Part shown: positions 33,173-45,374 of the stretch, one piece after another
Numbering within the stretch: the stretch's first letter is position 1
Layout: the number at the start of each line of letters is the position of its first letter
DNA from: Diplosphaera chodatii
Taxonomy: Eukaryota; Chlorophyta; Trebouxiophyceae; Prasiolales; Stichococcaceae
Direction: 5' to 3'
DNA length: 64,000 nucleotides
Assembly: GCA_032358165.1 (NCBI GenBank)
Contig: JAALGY010000004.1
Coordinates: forward strand, 558,001 to 622,000
Translations under genes and position numbers: made by a program
Notes under the pieces: generated by a model
What the model was told of the DNA's origin: nothing
Database searches by the model: none
The model's input: only the letters and a program-made list of their open reading frames with translations

Positions 33173-35699
33173 TCAGGTTTGACCGTTCGTAGCATCGCCG
33201 CCTGCTGCTGGAGCATCTGTTTCCATGGGCTCGGCCGCGCCCGCCTCCTGAGGGGCCGCCGCTGCCTCCGCCTGCTCGCCGCCTGTTGCTGCCTCTGCTG
33301 CGAAGGGGACAGGCTGCGCTGGCACGTCCTGCAGCCAAACGAGTGCTTGCTCCAGCGTTGCAGCATGTCGACGCTGCATCGATCACTCACACAGTGGCAG
33401 AGCCGCTGCTCATCTGGCATTGTTCCACGCGGGGCGCACCTTGCTGGGCTTGAACATGCGGCTGAAGAGGGCCTTGTCCTTTTTCCTGGACTCGGCTGAC
33501 TGCGGTCAGGTGACGAGCCATCTTAGCGCACCATAGCGCAGTATTGAGCCAGTAGTGAGCCAGTATTGAGCCTCACTGGTTGAGGCTCAATACTAGTGGC
33601 AGGTAGACCAAGCTCCCCACATGCAGGAAGTGTGCATGAGCGCGCAGCAGCCTGCGGGTGTGCCAGGCGCAGGGTGTGTGGCGTGCAGCGGGCCGCCGCC
33701 AGGTTGCCATGCAGCAGGGGTGCCGGGCCCACCTTCTGCTTGTACTCCTTCTGCAGCAGGCGCACGCCCACGTTCCTGGGGTCCTCTGCCAGCGCGCGCT
33801 TGATGTCCGCCTCGCACTCCACATAGTCGGCCAGTGCCAGGTACGCCTGCCACCGCAGAGGAGCAGCCTGAAACCGTGCCCCAGCATGCCATGTTGTATT
33901 TGGCTGTGAGGTCGTGCTTCTTTAGGCTGCTGATTGTGTGGGTTCACGACCAGCAGACGTACGAAACCCACTGATCGAGTTGTCGATGGCTTGAGCAGCT
34001 GGAGTGACAGCAGGTGCACGCCGTTCTCGAGACGCGACGAGGCCAGAGCTGAGGGTCCAGACAGGAGTGTGTGGAGCAACAGACTGCTGGGGCGCACACC
34101 TGTGCTCGTCTGTACAGGGCCTTGACACTGCTGCCGTCCTTATCCAGCACCTGCAGCACACGAGCCTCGAAGCTCGAACGGACTGGCGCGTCTCATAGCA
34201 GGCACATTGCACTGCATAGGAGAGCTACATTCTTGCACTGGAGCTCTTTGGAGCTGACTGACGATGCCAGACTAGGCAGGGGTGTCAAAGCCATGAAGTA
34301 TCGACAGATTGCACAAGTGTCGTTGAGTTTTCGGCGTAGGACGCCATTGCACCTTGTCAGCGGCGGAGATGGCGTCCCGGTTGGCGCCCAGCTTCAGGTG
34401 GCACGCTGCCTGGTTCAGCAGTGCACTCTTCCTGCACAATTGGTACAACAGCAGCTGCCGGGCCCACACCATTCAGGAATCACGCTGAATCACCAACCCT
34501 AGTGCATAGAGTCTGGCCCACAAAAGGCGTTGGCAGAATGGCAGTATCACTGCAGCCACAGCTCTCAGTGGCAAGTGCAGATGCGGCTCACCGCACATCA
34601 CGCGCCTCTGCCTTGAGCGCCTCCTTGTCCTTGCCTCCCTGCTCTGCCAGATCCGCTGCCGACTGCAGCATGCAAGGGATGGCAGCGTGAAGCGACTGCC
34701 AATGAACGATGCCAGACGCCGTGACAGTGGGCACCTGGCTTGCCAGCCTTAGTGCATGTCAGGACACCAGAAGGTGAGGGTGTGGACAGGCCGCGGTGCA
34801 GCCGACACAATGCTGCAGCGGCCATATCGCACCTTGTACTTGTCCAGCGCGGCCGCCCACTTGCCGGCCTTGAAGCGCGCGTTGCCCTTCTCCTTCCGCT
34901 GCTTCGCCGCCTCCACCTTCTCCTCGTCCGACATGCTCCACGTCTCCTTTGCCTGTGCAACACTCACAGGCACTTTCCCCCAAGCCCCGCTCGAGTCAGC
35001 TCGCCGCCTGGTGCGTGACCACCAGATCAAATGTGCACTTCATGCGGGCTGATGCCCAATGCAGTTGACTGGCACAAGGCCCGCTCACGCTCTCGAACTC
35101 CTTCAGCTGCACGGTGTAGGTGACGGTGGCGTCGGGGGGCACGGTGCCCGCGGGCCGCTGCGCGCCCTCGGCGCCGAAGGCGTAGCGCGGCGCCAGCGTC
35201 ACCTCCGCCGTCTCCCCCTTCTTCATCTTCTGCACCGCCAGGTCCAGCCCCTCCGGCACTTGCTCTGCAGCCACCAAGTCCCACCCTGTGTCAGACTCCG
35301 GGACTGGAAGTTCTGGGGAAGCCCTTCTGGTAGTGTGCAACAGGCACCATCAGAGGCTGTGAGTGTTGATTGCCACAAGCAGTCAATGAGCCTGTGCCAC
35401 ATGCATAATGCCATGCTGTGTACAAGCTGCACAGCAGCAGAGCCCATGTGAGGGTCGTCCCTACCCTCGTCTGTCACAAAGTCCAGGTCGGCGTCCTCAA
35501 ACACGGTGCCGTCCTGCAGGCGGCCCACCACGTGCGCCTTGACGCTGGCGCCCTGGTTGGGCTTCTTCCACTCGCTGCCCTCTGTCACTGCCTGCACGGG
35601 TGCAGAGCGGCCCTGCTCGGCATACGGTTGTACCCCCCACGAGGCTACAGATCGAGAGTCTGCAGCAGCACAGGTGACAGCAGCACTGGTGACAGCAGG

Positions 35700-35730
<31 letters not shown>

Positions 35731-37894
35731 GTACTGAGTTCGGGAAGAGGCAGCTGTGCTGTTTGCCAGCCGCACAGCTCAGCATCAGATGCTCATGTAG
35801 ACGCACACTGAATGGCACACAGTGACCACCTTCTTGACAACGCCACCATCGGGAGTGACGTCCTCCACGGAGAGCCAGGACACAAGCTCCAGGTCTGCTT
35901 CCAGCGTCGCATCCTCCGGCACACCGGCCGGCCGCTCCGCTTCCCGGAAGCCATCTGTGTGGCAGTGCGAGATGACCAACTGTCAATCGTTCGATGCGCT
36001 GGCAGATGTTGAGACAACGATGCTGACGCCCTCCAGTCCAGCGTTTAAGCCCAAGCCTTGCATAAGATCAATCTACACATAGGCAATGGCGTTGACATGC
36101 AGCCCGGGTGCTCACAGTCGGAGTTGCGCACAAGCAGGCGCGCCGCCTCGCCCTTCTTCATTGCCTTCACCGCGTCAGCAAAGCCGCGCAGCGGGCGGGG
36201 CTCCGGCAGCGGGAAGGTCGCGCCGTCGGCCGGCGAAGCCGCCACCACCTCGCCGCTGTCCTTCACCCGCACCTCGTACCTGACTGCATGAAGTTAAGAC
36301 AGCACGATCGTGGGCATCCTGCTGTCGATTCTGCATGCTGTTTGCTGCGCAGGCCGCAGCACAGCTGTGAGGTGGCGCGGCGCAGGTCAGTGTGAGAATG
36401 CTATCCTCCCCCAGCGCATTGCAGGGCACATGAGGAGCAGGCCGCATGCGGCACTTTGCAGGGTCTGTGTGTCGATGGCACGGCCAGGCCTGGGGCTGCG
36501 CTCACCCACGACCTCATCCTTGTTCTTGGCGTGGTCCCAGCCGTTGCCCTCGCGCACAGTCGTCTTGATGATGCCGCCATCACCAGTCAGGTCCTTGTTG
36601 CTCTTCCAGCTCAGCAGCTCCACCTGCAGAGGGCTAGTCACATTGTGACGATGCCGCGTGAGATGGACTGTGTGACATCAGGCTGTCGCAGGAACACAAC
36701 AGGTACAATGCCGATCGAGCTCATGCCAGGTGGGTGTTGAAGAAGGTCTACACCTCAAAGTGCAGCGTAGCGCCTGGCCCAATCTTCGGTGGGCTGCCAC
36801 GGTCGCCGTATGCGTAGTCCGACCGACAGATCAGCATCGCCTTCTCGCCCTTCTTCATGGTCGCAACACCCTCATCCCAGCCCTTGATCACTTGACCTGT
36901 GCAGTGCAGGGGTTGACTCAGCCCGATGCCAGGGGCAAGTACCCATTGCATCAAGGCTTGTGGCATGTGCAACTGCGCCATCATCAATACACCGTTCGCC
37001 CTGCAGCCGCATGAGCACAGCATGCAAGCAACAGCAACCTGCAGCAGACAATTGCATCATTCCGCACCCTGGCCAATCGTGAACTTGAACGGCTCATTGC
37101 GACTGCGGGAGCTGTCAAACTCTGAGCCATCCTCCAACGTTCCCACATAGTGTACTGCGCACACGTGTCTTGCAATCTCAGGGGCACATCGCCGAGGTTT
37201 CGGGTCACAGCAGAGGGCATTCCAGATCATCATGCTGCAGCTGCACACATGCACATGTGTGGCGGTAACACCTGTGACCTCGTCGCCGGACTCCGGCGTC
37301 TCCCACCCCGTGCCTTGAGCCAGTACTTTCTTTCGCAGGCCACCGTCCTTCTGTTGTGGTTGACATGCAGCGGCATCAGCATGCATCATGCATGGCAGGC
37401 ATGCAGGGCCGCACCGATCAGCACGACATGTCTGCAAGCAAGCGCGTGGTCATGCTGCTGCTGTTCTCCTGTTTAGAGTCTCCCCACCGTGATGTCGACT
37501 TCGTTGCCATCTTTCGGAGGGCTGAAGTCCTCCTCGGTGCCACCTGATCATGCACATGCAGAATCTCTTTGTGCGAGATGGGAGCGTCTGACTGCTGTCT
37601 CACAGATGCTTATAGTCGCTTGGGATTGGACGAAGCGCCACAATGTAGGCAGCCACGCACTGCAACATCAATGCAACATAAAAGACTGTCGAGCAGGCCG
37701 ACGTGATGCACAGAGGCTGCACTGCACAGAGAGCATCGGTTGGATCCTGCAACGCACTCCGATCGATCTCCACCGTCTGTCCCAGCAGCATTCGCTGCCA
37801 GACTCGTCAAAAGCTGCATGCGTTTGCTTCGCGAAGTTTCCGACACCGTCGCACCTGCAGCCCCATCGTCCGCGGTAAACTCCTGCGGCGTCAT
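33173..37894 (-). CDS. multidomain FKBP peptidyl-prolyl isomerase with TPR (ROF1/FKBP62-like)
   Basis: High-molecular-weight immunophilin: cis-trans prolyl isomerase and Hsp90 co-chaperone. The ATG at 37894 starts [11 protein letters not shown]. An acidic lead ([18 protein letters not shown]) is followed by FKBP domain 1: [20 protein letters not shown] (about 37350), [18 protein letters not shown] (about 37150), [19 protein letters not shown] and [20 protein letters not shown] (36895-36760). This keeps the active-site Tyr, Asp, Trp and YAYG. Domain 2 (36630-36120) begins [18 protein letters not shown] and has the degenerate core [20 protein letters not shown]. Domain 3 (35970-35090) has [20 protein letters not shown] and [23 protein letters not shown] helices follow ([20 protein letters not shown], about 34930-34840; [48 protein letters not shown]), and a Glu/Ala-rich tail ends at 33173. 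Domains 2 and 3 lack the aromatic pocket, as in plant ROF1. Introns contain a (CTG)9 tract and a hairpin. Confidence 0.92.
33562..33594. repeat. perfect 14-bp inverted repeat (hairpin) in an FKBP intron
   Basis: AGTATTGAGCCTCA (33562-33575) pairs exactly with TGAGGCTCAATACT (33581-33594) around a 5-nt loop. It is preceded by near-direct copies of the AGTATTGAGCC unit from 33540. It lies in an intron near the 3' end of the FKBP gene. Confidence 0.95.
35701..35727. repeat. (CTG)9 microsatellite in an FKBP intron
   Basis: Nine CTG units in a row on the plus strand, CAG on the coding strand. The tract is intronic, between the exons of FKBP domain 3. Confidence 0.95.
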
Positions 37895-38270
37895 GTCGTC
37901 TGCCTCATTCGCCAAGATCGATTAGTCGGCGAGAGGTAAGGTGCACCGGCGTACCGTGGTTGAAACTTCAGACTAGCTCGACTGTGTCTGCTCCAGGTCG
38001 GGTCGGAACATCTGGGCCGAAGTTCCCCCAGGTTTCATGTTATCGCCCCTCCTCTGTTGCATCCAGCCTTCAATGGCCCGTGTAGCTCGCATGCTTGGAT
38101 GCAAGATTTGCGCCTTTCCCGCGAGGACGTGCTGCGTCAAGTGACAGATCGGGACGTAAGGCTGCAGCGTTTCTCCGTGGCGGCGGATCCAGACCGTCGC
38201 TGCCCACGGCCGCTGGTTTAGGTTGCAGTGCGTCACAGCTCTATCGCCCCTGTGCAGAGGGTCTGGCAGC
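37895..38270. promoter_or_regulatory. divergent promoter region, FKBP (-) and ANTH gene (+)
   Basis: 376 bp lie between two start codons in opposite orientation. The right part (38050-38220) is CpG-rich. No named element is recognised. Confidence 0.45.
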
Positions 38271-41200
38271 ATGTCGGCTGCGGTCATGCCGTATCAGCAG
38301 AACCAGACGCCTGGCGCTCCGCCGGGCAGCATCACGGGCATGGGGTCCACCAGCATGAACGGGCCATACAACGGCGGTCCGCCAAACGGTGGCCCCAGCG
38401 GCCCGCACTTTGGGCCGCCGCCCAAGGACAAAGGCCCGTCCCTGGGCGAGGTGGTGTCGGATAACCTGTCGGTGTCGGTGGCCAAGGTCGCTGGCGGGGC
38501 GCATAAGGCAAGCGTCATTCCTGCTCCGTCTGGGATGCAATAACGCCGTTGTGACGAAGGGGCTCAGCGGGCGGCACGGCGGCAGGCCACGGCATGCGTG
38601 ACTCAACGACGAGTCTTCTATGCTATTGAGGGCGTGGGGAGTCCCTGTGTGAGCTGTGGACAGCGTCCGAGCCCGTTGTCTGCTCATTTTGTGCTCCAGT
38701 CATGCACACTCAACTCTTCGTCTGCTGTGCATGCCAGCGTGCTGTCGGGCCTTTTGTAGAGGAAACTTCTTGCTCCTGCTTCGTGACCATGCGTAGCGGC
38801 GGTCAGCCATCCACACCTCGAGATGCCTTGCTTGATCAACATCTTCCAGGGCACACCGACTGGTGCCGAGGTGTTCCTGCAGTCCTCGGGGCTGCGTTCG
38901 CAGAAAAGTACATGCGTCGACCGTCAGTCATGTTCAGACGAATCAAGTTTCTGAATGGTGGCTGACCATAGGTCGTTCAAGCTGCGAGGCCTAGATCGAA
39001 CGAGCCCCTGAGCACGACAGTGCATTACAGGGCGATTGTTTCGATCCTGCCTATGTTAGTTCAGATGCTCAGCTGGCACGGTTGCAGCAGGGTGGTCGGC
39101 TCGTCACCCAGCCCATCACTTTCTGGAGATAGGTTGACATGCACAGGCGTTGACGCACTGCTGCTTCATACCCCTGCAGGCTGTGGACATCGCCATCATC
39201 AAGGCCACTACTGCTAAGTTTGCAGTGGTGCCGAAGGAGAAGCACGTCCGGAGTGAGCCACCTGCACATCATCAAGTCTGCCGCACAAGTGCCCTGCAGG
39301 AGTGCAATGCTCCGGCTACTTGGGCCGCTGACTTGATCGCTTCTCAGAACTCCCAACGCAGCCCTTATTGATGCTGCAGCCTTGAAGCATGCGGTGCACG
39401 GCGGGCAGCCAGGCAGCTATGCCGGCTATGTGATCGACAAGCTTCAGAAGCGTCTGCGGGAAGCCAAGCACTGGCTGGTGAGCACCCGGTCTTTGGTGCA
39501 CTACTGACTGTGGCGACCCGCGTACGCCGCTGCATCGGCTGTCCGGGGCACATGCTATCTCTTGGCCCGCTGTGCTGCAACATCGTCAATGTGGGCACTG
39601 CTGGCACACTGCAGTGCGCGCTGAAGACGCTGATGGTGTTCCACCGGCTGATGCGGGAGAGCGAGGGTGCATCCTTCGTGGCGGAGCTGCTGCGCTTCAG
39701 CGGCCATGGCCACGGCCGCGGCTACGTCCTCAACATGGACACCTTCACAGACAGCGGGACCGAGGGCAAGTGAGCAACGCTGAGACGCCCACGCTGTTTC
39801 GCTCACGGCATGTGAGAAAGGCCAGCTAGTGCAGCCCTGCTGCACTGTGAAGAAGCCTACTGAGTCATACCTCATCGTATCCCCACGATGTAGGGTTGGC
39901 TGCCCTCTAGGTAGTGACGAACTGCTGTGTGTCGGCAGGTGGGACTACAGCGAGTGGGTGCGTGTGTATGCGCGTTACCTGGACGAGCAGCTGGAGGTGT
40001 ACTCCAAGACCGCCTTCTACCAGGTGGGTCCCGACCTTAGACTGCCTCAAATGTCCCTGCCACCAATGCTGGCAGCCTGCCTATGAGTCTGCTGTTCATA
40101 TCATACCTGTTGTGGCATGTGAGCAACATACTAAGGTTGTCCTCTGAAGTCGCAACCTACCTTGCTGCTGGCATTTTCCAGGAGCCAGATGGTGCAGCGC
40201 CCGCGGAGAGCAAAATGCGCAACCTGCCGCCCGCGGAGCTGCTCGCGCAGCTGCCGCCGCTGCAGAAGCTGCTGGAGCGGCTGATGGACTGCCTGCCGCG
40301 GGGCTTTGCCGCCCGCCACTTCGTCGTGCAGGCTTCCCTGCTGACGGTGGCCAAGGAGTCCTTCCAGGTTGGTAGCCGCTGCCGCTGGCGCCACCGCAGG
40401 CTCCCTGCTTGCTGATGCCTCGGCTCGCCCAAGGCAGCGCAGCCGTAAATGCCGAGTTTGCTGTCACCGCTCGGCTGTGAGATGTCACCTGTGACGGCCA
40501 TCCCAGACCTCATCTGACATCACAGGCCACGAGTTGTTGATTGTCGGACTCTGCGCAGATCTACCGTGCAATCAGCGAGGGCATCATCAACCTGGCAGAC
40601 TGCTTCTTCGACATGGAGTACACGGATGCGCAGCGCGGCCTGGACATTTACAAGCAGCACACCCTGGACAACGACAAGCTCGGGGTGCGCTTCGCTGCAT
40701 AGCATCTTGCTTGCCTTCAAAGTGACGCCGGCAGCATGCCACCGCACACACTGCTCTGGCATGATGCCCAGCACCCCTTGTGTTCGACCGCACGTAGGCT
40801 TCCCGCTGATCAAGCGGTCGGTGTGCTGTGTCCTGCAGGCGTACTACGCGCAGGCAGAGCAGATCGAGGAGCTGAAGCGCAGCGCCACCTTCCCCAAGCT
40901 GACGCCGCCGTCGCCCGACTTCCTGGGCATGATGGAGGAGTACGTGCAGCAGGCCCCCCGCGGCGGCGGCGCCGCGGTGCGTTCCCGCCCCAATGCCCTT
41001 CCGAGATTGTTGCCACACATGGCTGCATCCCCCATGCGCAACTGTGTTGTTGACCTTGTAACCCTTTCAGCATGCTGGATTAGTTTTGCGGCGCGGGCAA
41101 GCAGCTGAGCATGTGCACTGCTGTCATCTGCAGCGGGGCACGCCGCTACGGAAGGGGCGCGAAGAAGAAAAAACGGACGACCTGCCGCCGGCGGTGGACA

Positions 41201-42890
41201 GCGGGCTGTCGGGCGTCATCCACCCCGAGGAACCAAAGGAGGAGGAGCAGCCGCCGCTGCCAGAGCCGCCGGCGCCCGAGCCCGAGATGGACCTCCTGAA
41301 CTTTGACGACCCTGATGAGCCTGCCGCCCCAGTGAGCAGCCTCTCTGCCGGCTCATGCATGTTGCTGCCACTTCCTGCGTCCTTCCGACTTGATCATGCA
41401 TGTGGTGACTCATCGTCCCCCATGATCAAGCAAGCTGGCTGTGTATCTAGCTTGTGCTTTGCATCTGGTCTGAGACCAGCACGCGTCTTGCACAGCGTTG
41501 ACCTTACAGCTCCTGATGTGCAGCCGCCTCCGCCTCGCGAGAAGACGGCCACCGAGCTGCTCGAGGAGGAGCAGGCGGCGGCTGCAGCCGCGGGCGCGCC
41601 CAACGGCACCGCCCAGCAGCAGCAGTTTGCCCCGCAGCAGCCGCCGTCCAACAACCCCTTCGGCGAGGGAGCTGCATTCGGACAGCCCCAACAGCAGCAG
41701 GACCAGGGCCGGGAGCCCGGCAGCCTGCACATGGGCGCCGTCGTGCCTTATGGCCAGAACACCTTTGGTGCGCTTGTGCTTGTCGCACCCTTGTCCCTCT
41801 TCCAGCCTATGGTCGGCACTCCACCAGATCACTGCAATTGCTTCACAGCCAACCATCACGTCAATGGGGAGCATGCGGGTGTCAAGCATGTTCATGTATG
41901 GGCACATTGGTGTTCGTTTTGTGCAAGCCTTCTCAACTGTTACAGTTGATTGCCGCAGGCGGCGGTGGCCCAGGGTGGGGCCAACCATACGGGCAGGGCT
42001 ATGGTTACGGGCAGCAGCAGTATGGCTATGGACAGCCCAACTATGGGTATGGCGGCGGCTATGGCGGGGCCCCCATCCAGCCTGGCCAGATGGTGCCATA
42101 CGGTATGCTTCTGTGCTGGTGACGCCACCACCATTGTCTTGCCTACGTACTCCAGCTGACAGAACAAGAGTATGACGCCATCTAAGCCATTCTCTGCATA
42201 GCACTCTTACTTACCATGTTGCACGCGCCAGCGGAACCACTGCTGCAACCCCATGTCCTCATTCACAGGGGTGTTTGTCTTTCTGCAGGCCTGCAGAGCC
42301 CTGGGTACGGCATCCACGGCTCCCCCGGGTTTGGCCAGCAGGCGGGCGCGCCGTCCCCTGCGGGCTCCTTCCCCTCGCCCTCCCCTTACGCAACAACGCC
42401 AGGTGTGTGGGTCTGGTGCCTGACCTGTGTGTGTCGCAAACCTCAGTGGCTCGTTGCTTAGCGCATGCTCTCTGGCCTCGTGCTTCACATCATACACATG
42501 CAGCCTAGCTGTTGCTCATCGCATGTCTGCGCACGGCCTCTGCAGGCGGCAACCCATCGCAGTCATTCAAGGAGGCAGCGCTCAACGACCCGTTTGCTGA
42601 CCTGGGCTCGGTGCGGCCGACAACGGCGCAGCCGCAGCAGACGACGCCGCCGCTGCGCGAGGTGTCCCCCACCCAGCAGCGCATCAACCTGGGTGCGCTC
42701 TCTGCACCCATGCCGACTGTCTGGTTGGTGTGTCTGCTGGGTCCGAAATGTTATGGATTCATGGTATCGATCTCAGCAGCGAGTTGTAATGAGGCTGAAG
42801 CCTGATGCAGCAGAAGACATGTTTTCAAATTGGGTCTTCAGGGCTGCGTCAGAGCGGACAGGGCGGGTTCCCGCAGCAGGGGGGCTACCC

Positions 42891-42923
<33 letters not shown>

Positions 42924-43068
42924 CGCGCAGCGGGGCCAGTGGCAGCAGGGCGGCGGGCAGCCGGCGGGCCAGCCGCAGGCCAACGGCTGGCCGCAGCAGA
43001 ATGGCGGCTTTGCCTCCTTCCCGCCGTCGCCTGCCCAGGGGCCGCCCCAGCAGCAGTGGGGCCAGTGA
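38271..43068 (+). CDS. ANTH-domain clathrin assembly protein (AP180/CALM type)
   Basis: An endocytic adaptor that binds PIP2 through the ANTH fold and clathrin/AP-2 through its tail. The ATG at 38271 starts a Gly/Pro/Asn-rich leader, then GPSLGEVVSDNLSVSVAKVA. The ANTH domain follows: HK/AVDIAIIKATT (38507 joined to 39180), VPKEKHVR, GYVIDKLQKRLREAKHWL, ALKTLMVFHRLMRE, EWVRVYARYLDEQLEVYSKT, LERLMDCLPRGFAARHFVVQ, IYRAISEGIINLADCFFDME, LDIYKQHTLDNDKL, and the ending YYAQAEQIEELKRSATFPKL. The tail (41150-43068) is disordered. It has a clathrin-box-like LLNFD in MDLLNFDDPDEP, an NPF motif (SNNPFGEG), a DPF motif (LNDPFADLG), a Tyr/Gly-rich stretch (GYGYGQQQYGYGQPNYGYGG), Q10 and more Gln-rich sequence to the stop at 43066-43068. 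The first intron starts GCAAGC at 38508, an apparent GC donor: the reading frame and the KA(V)DIAI(I)KAT joint support it. Confidence 0.93.
42892..42921 (+). repeat. (CAG)10, polyglutamine in the ANTH protein tail
   Basis: Ten consecutive CAG codons inside the Gln/Pro/Gly-rich last exon. The flanking region is also Gln-rich but with mixed codons. Confidence 0.95.
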
Positions 43069-43870
43069 GCAGCTGCCCTGCGGGCAGCCGCAGCCGATGG
43101 CGCAGCGCATGCACTGTGCCCCTGACGGCTCGCACCTGCGGCCTCGTTCCCGCCTGGAGTGTTGCACACGTGTCAGCTGGCGGCAGCTGCTATTGCAGCA
43201 GCAGCCTGGACTGCCAAGAGATCTGAACAACAGCGCAGACTGCCTACAGTAGAGCATAGCTAAGTGGCACTTTGCGCAGCGCCGGCGTCGCGCTGCTGTG
43301 TATCAGTGATACGAGCAGCAGGCTGCTGTACCTTACAGCCCTGGAGTGGCGGATGCGGCAGCGACATGCAGGGAGGTTGCATGCCTGGAGGTCACAGCAG
43401 CTGGTGGCACCCGCTGAGTCGGGGTGTGCACCACATGAGGTCAGGGCGGCTGGGTGGTGCTTGCGTCAGCATGCACAGCCCTAAGAGCTAGGTTCGATAT
43501 AACGATCTTTTCTATTGATGATGTCATGGGTAGCTATGGACAGCAGGTTGCAGCGGTAGTGGGGATGAGATTGTGCATTGTTGTCAGCAGACTGGCTGGG
43601 TTGGCGGATGATCCCTTGAACAAATACCAGTCAGTGATGTGCACTCCTTGCTACCGCTTGACATCTTTGACTTGCAAAATCGTGTGCGATCTATGAGCTA
43701 AGACGAAGTTCGTTCCTTCAAAACAAGACACCCACCTTGCAAAGTTGAACAGCATGCAGAAGCACAGTGATTGATGTGCTCGCCAACTGGCACCACACTT
43801 CCTGGGTGTCAGAAGCCTTCAATGTTGTGGAAATGCAAGGAAGGTTGTGGCTGGTTGCTTGTCGCTCGCT
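43069..43870. other. convergent spacer
   Basis: Gap between the stops of the ANTH gene (+) and the MAPEG gene (-). It holds their 3' UTRs; no coding sequence is recognised. Confidence 0.5.
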
Positions 43871-44935
43871 TCACTTCCACGAATCCGGGTTCTCCGCCTT
43901 GCTGATGGCGGCGCGCTGCCGACTGCTGGGGCCACGCCGGCAGCCCATCAGCAGGAAGAACACAACCGCGCCCCACCCAACAATGCTCGGCAGCCCGAGG
44001 CACAGCGCACTGGCACCTGCCAGCGATGCGTATGTCAACACCATGCCCCTGCACACACAGCACGGGTCAGTCTGGCAAAGCCTGATGTTTGCTGTATTCT
44101 CAGTGACACGCTGGCATGACAAACGCGGCATCGTGTGCAACGTTGGTGTGACCTGGGCAAGCAAAGCATGTGCCTGCTCACCAAACGCGGCAATACACAC
44201 GCGGTAGTGACTTCAGCAGCTGCTCCGCTGGCACGCTGAGCGCATGGGCATGCATCATCCGCCCCAACAGCATGCATGCGCCCAGTGCCTGTGCCACCAG
44301 CAAAGTGACTCACGCTAGCATGTTGGCATTCACATCACCACACTGAGCATTCAAAATGTGCTGCACAGCAGAGGTGAATAGCTGCTCAGTACTCGATGTG
44401 ATGAAGATGACACAGCTAGTATCAAGCAGTAGATGTGTGTCCTCACGTGAAACAGCGCAGGCGTGCCGCGCCCCGACAGCTCTGCTAGGCCACTCAGTGC
44501 AATGTACAGAGGCGCGTTCTCCGTGAAGTTGGCGTGACACTGCATGATGTCACCAAAGTTCTTGTGAGATGGCAACGGCATACTCATACAATCATACATG
44601 GGAGACGCACTGCAGCATGGTGCAAGCTCCTCTCCTGTATAACATGTAGAACGCACCCGACTGAGGACTTGCATCATTGCATCGCCGCCGTCGCCGTACA
44701 TGATCTTCGCCTTACTGGAGTGCGTGACAACATCTCAGTCCGCAAGCATGCCGTGATCGGGGCTCGTGCAGACCATGTATATAACGTGCAGATGCTGCAG
44801 GAGGCGTCAGTTTTCGAGATCAGCGCACCGACGCCGTGTCACGGTGCGCAAGGATAGAGCCACAGCCATGCATCCGAGAAGCCCGGCCCAGATTCCTGTG
44901 ACTGGACTGCCGAATGATGGTTGCACAGCTGGCAT
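43871..44935 (-). CDS. MAPEG-family membrane protein (microsomal GST-like)
   Basis: MAPEG proteins are four-helix, trimeric ER or outer-membrane proteins that use or bind glutathione. The ATG at 44935 begins MPAVQPSFGSPVTGIWAGLL, helix 1, ending SLRTVTRRR at a GTGCGC donor. Exon 2 (about 44715-44660) is KAKIMYGDGGDAMMQVLSR. Exon 3 (about 44550-44450) begins CHANFTENAPLYIALSGLAE, the family signature R.HANF.E..P with the Glu and Asn that face glutathione. Exon 4 (about 44315-44200) has TLLVAQALGACMLLGRMMHA, with the conserved GR..HA. The last exon has LAGASALCLGLPSIVGWGAV, a final helix, and a basic tail ending DSWK at stop 43871-43873. The length is near 165-190 residues, usual for the family plus a small C-terminal tail. 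It is close to the prokaryote/plant MAPEG domain group rather than FLAP or LTC4S. It is divergent from HDS. Confidence 0.85.
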
Positions 44936-45374
44936 GGTGCCAAGCGCTAGGTGCAATGCTAGCTGCGAGGAGAAGCAGATACCGCGATACGTCGTGCAAA
45001 CAATAGAGCCTGGATTGGCAGCTCGCGAGGCAGGTGCGGTCCAGCGTGGCTTCTAACTGCTCCAGAGTCCGGTTGGAGCGGATTGACGCTCGGATGACAG
45101 CTGGCATACGTCAAAACCCTGTGCATTCGCGCCATTTGAGGCGTGAACGGGGTGCGATCTCCTTTACGCACCCTGATTCCCGCCACCAGGATGCGAAGGA
45201 TTGGCCGCTGTGCATGGAATGCCACTGCAGCATGCGAATCTTGGGGTGTGAGACAGCGCGGTGAACGTATTATCAACAGCTGCCGGCACCCTGCTACTTG
45301 CGCGGGATTGGCTCTGCTTGCTGTGCATGAGGGACTAGGCAAGCAGGTCTCGGCACACAGTGCGGGTGCCCATC
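44936..45374. promoter_or_regulatory. divergent promoter region, MAPEG (-) and HDS (+)
   Basis: 439 bp between opposed start codons. No TATA box or known motif is obvious. Confidence 0.45.

Noticed and set aside
41410..42204. 264-codon minus-strand open frame
   Set aside because: It is antisense to the ANTH protein tail; repetitive Gln/Ala codons give open opposite frames.
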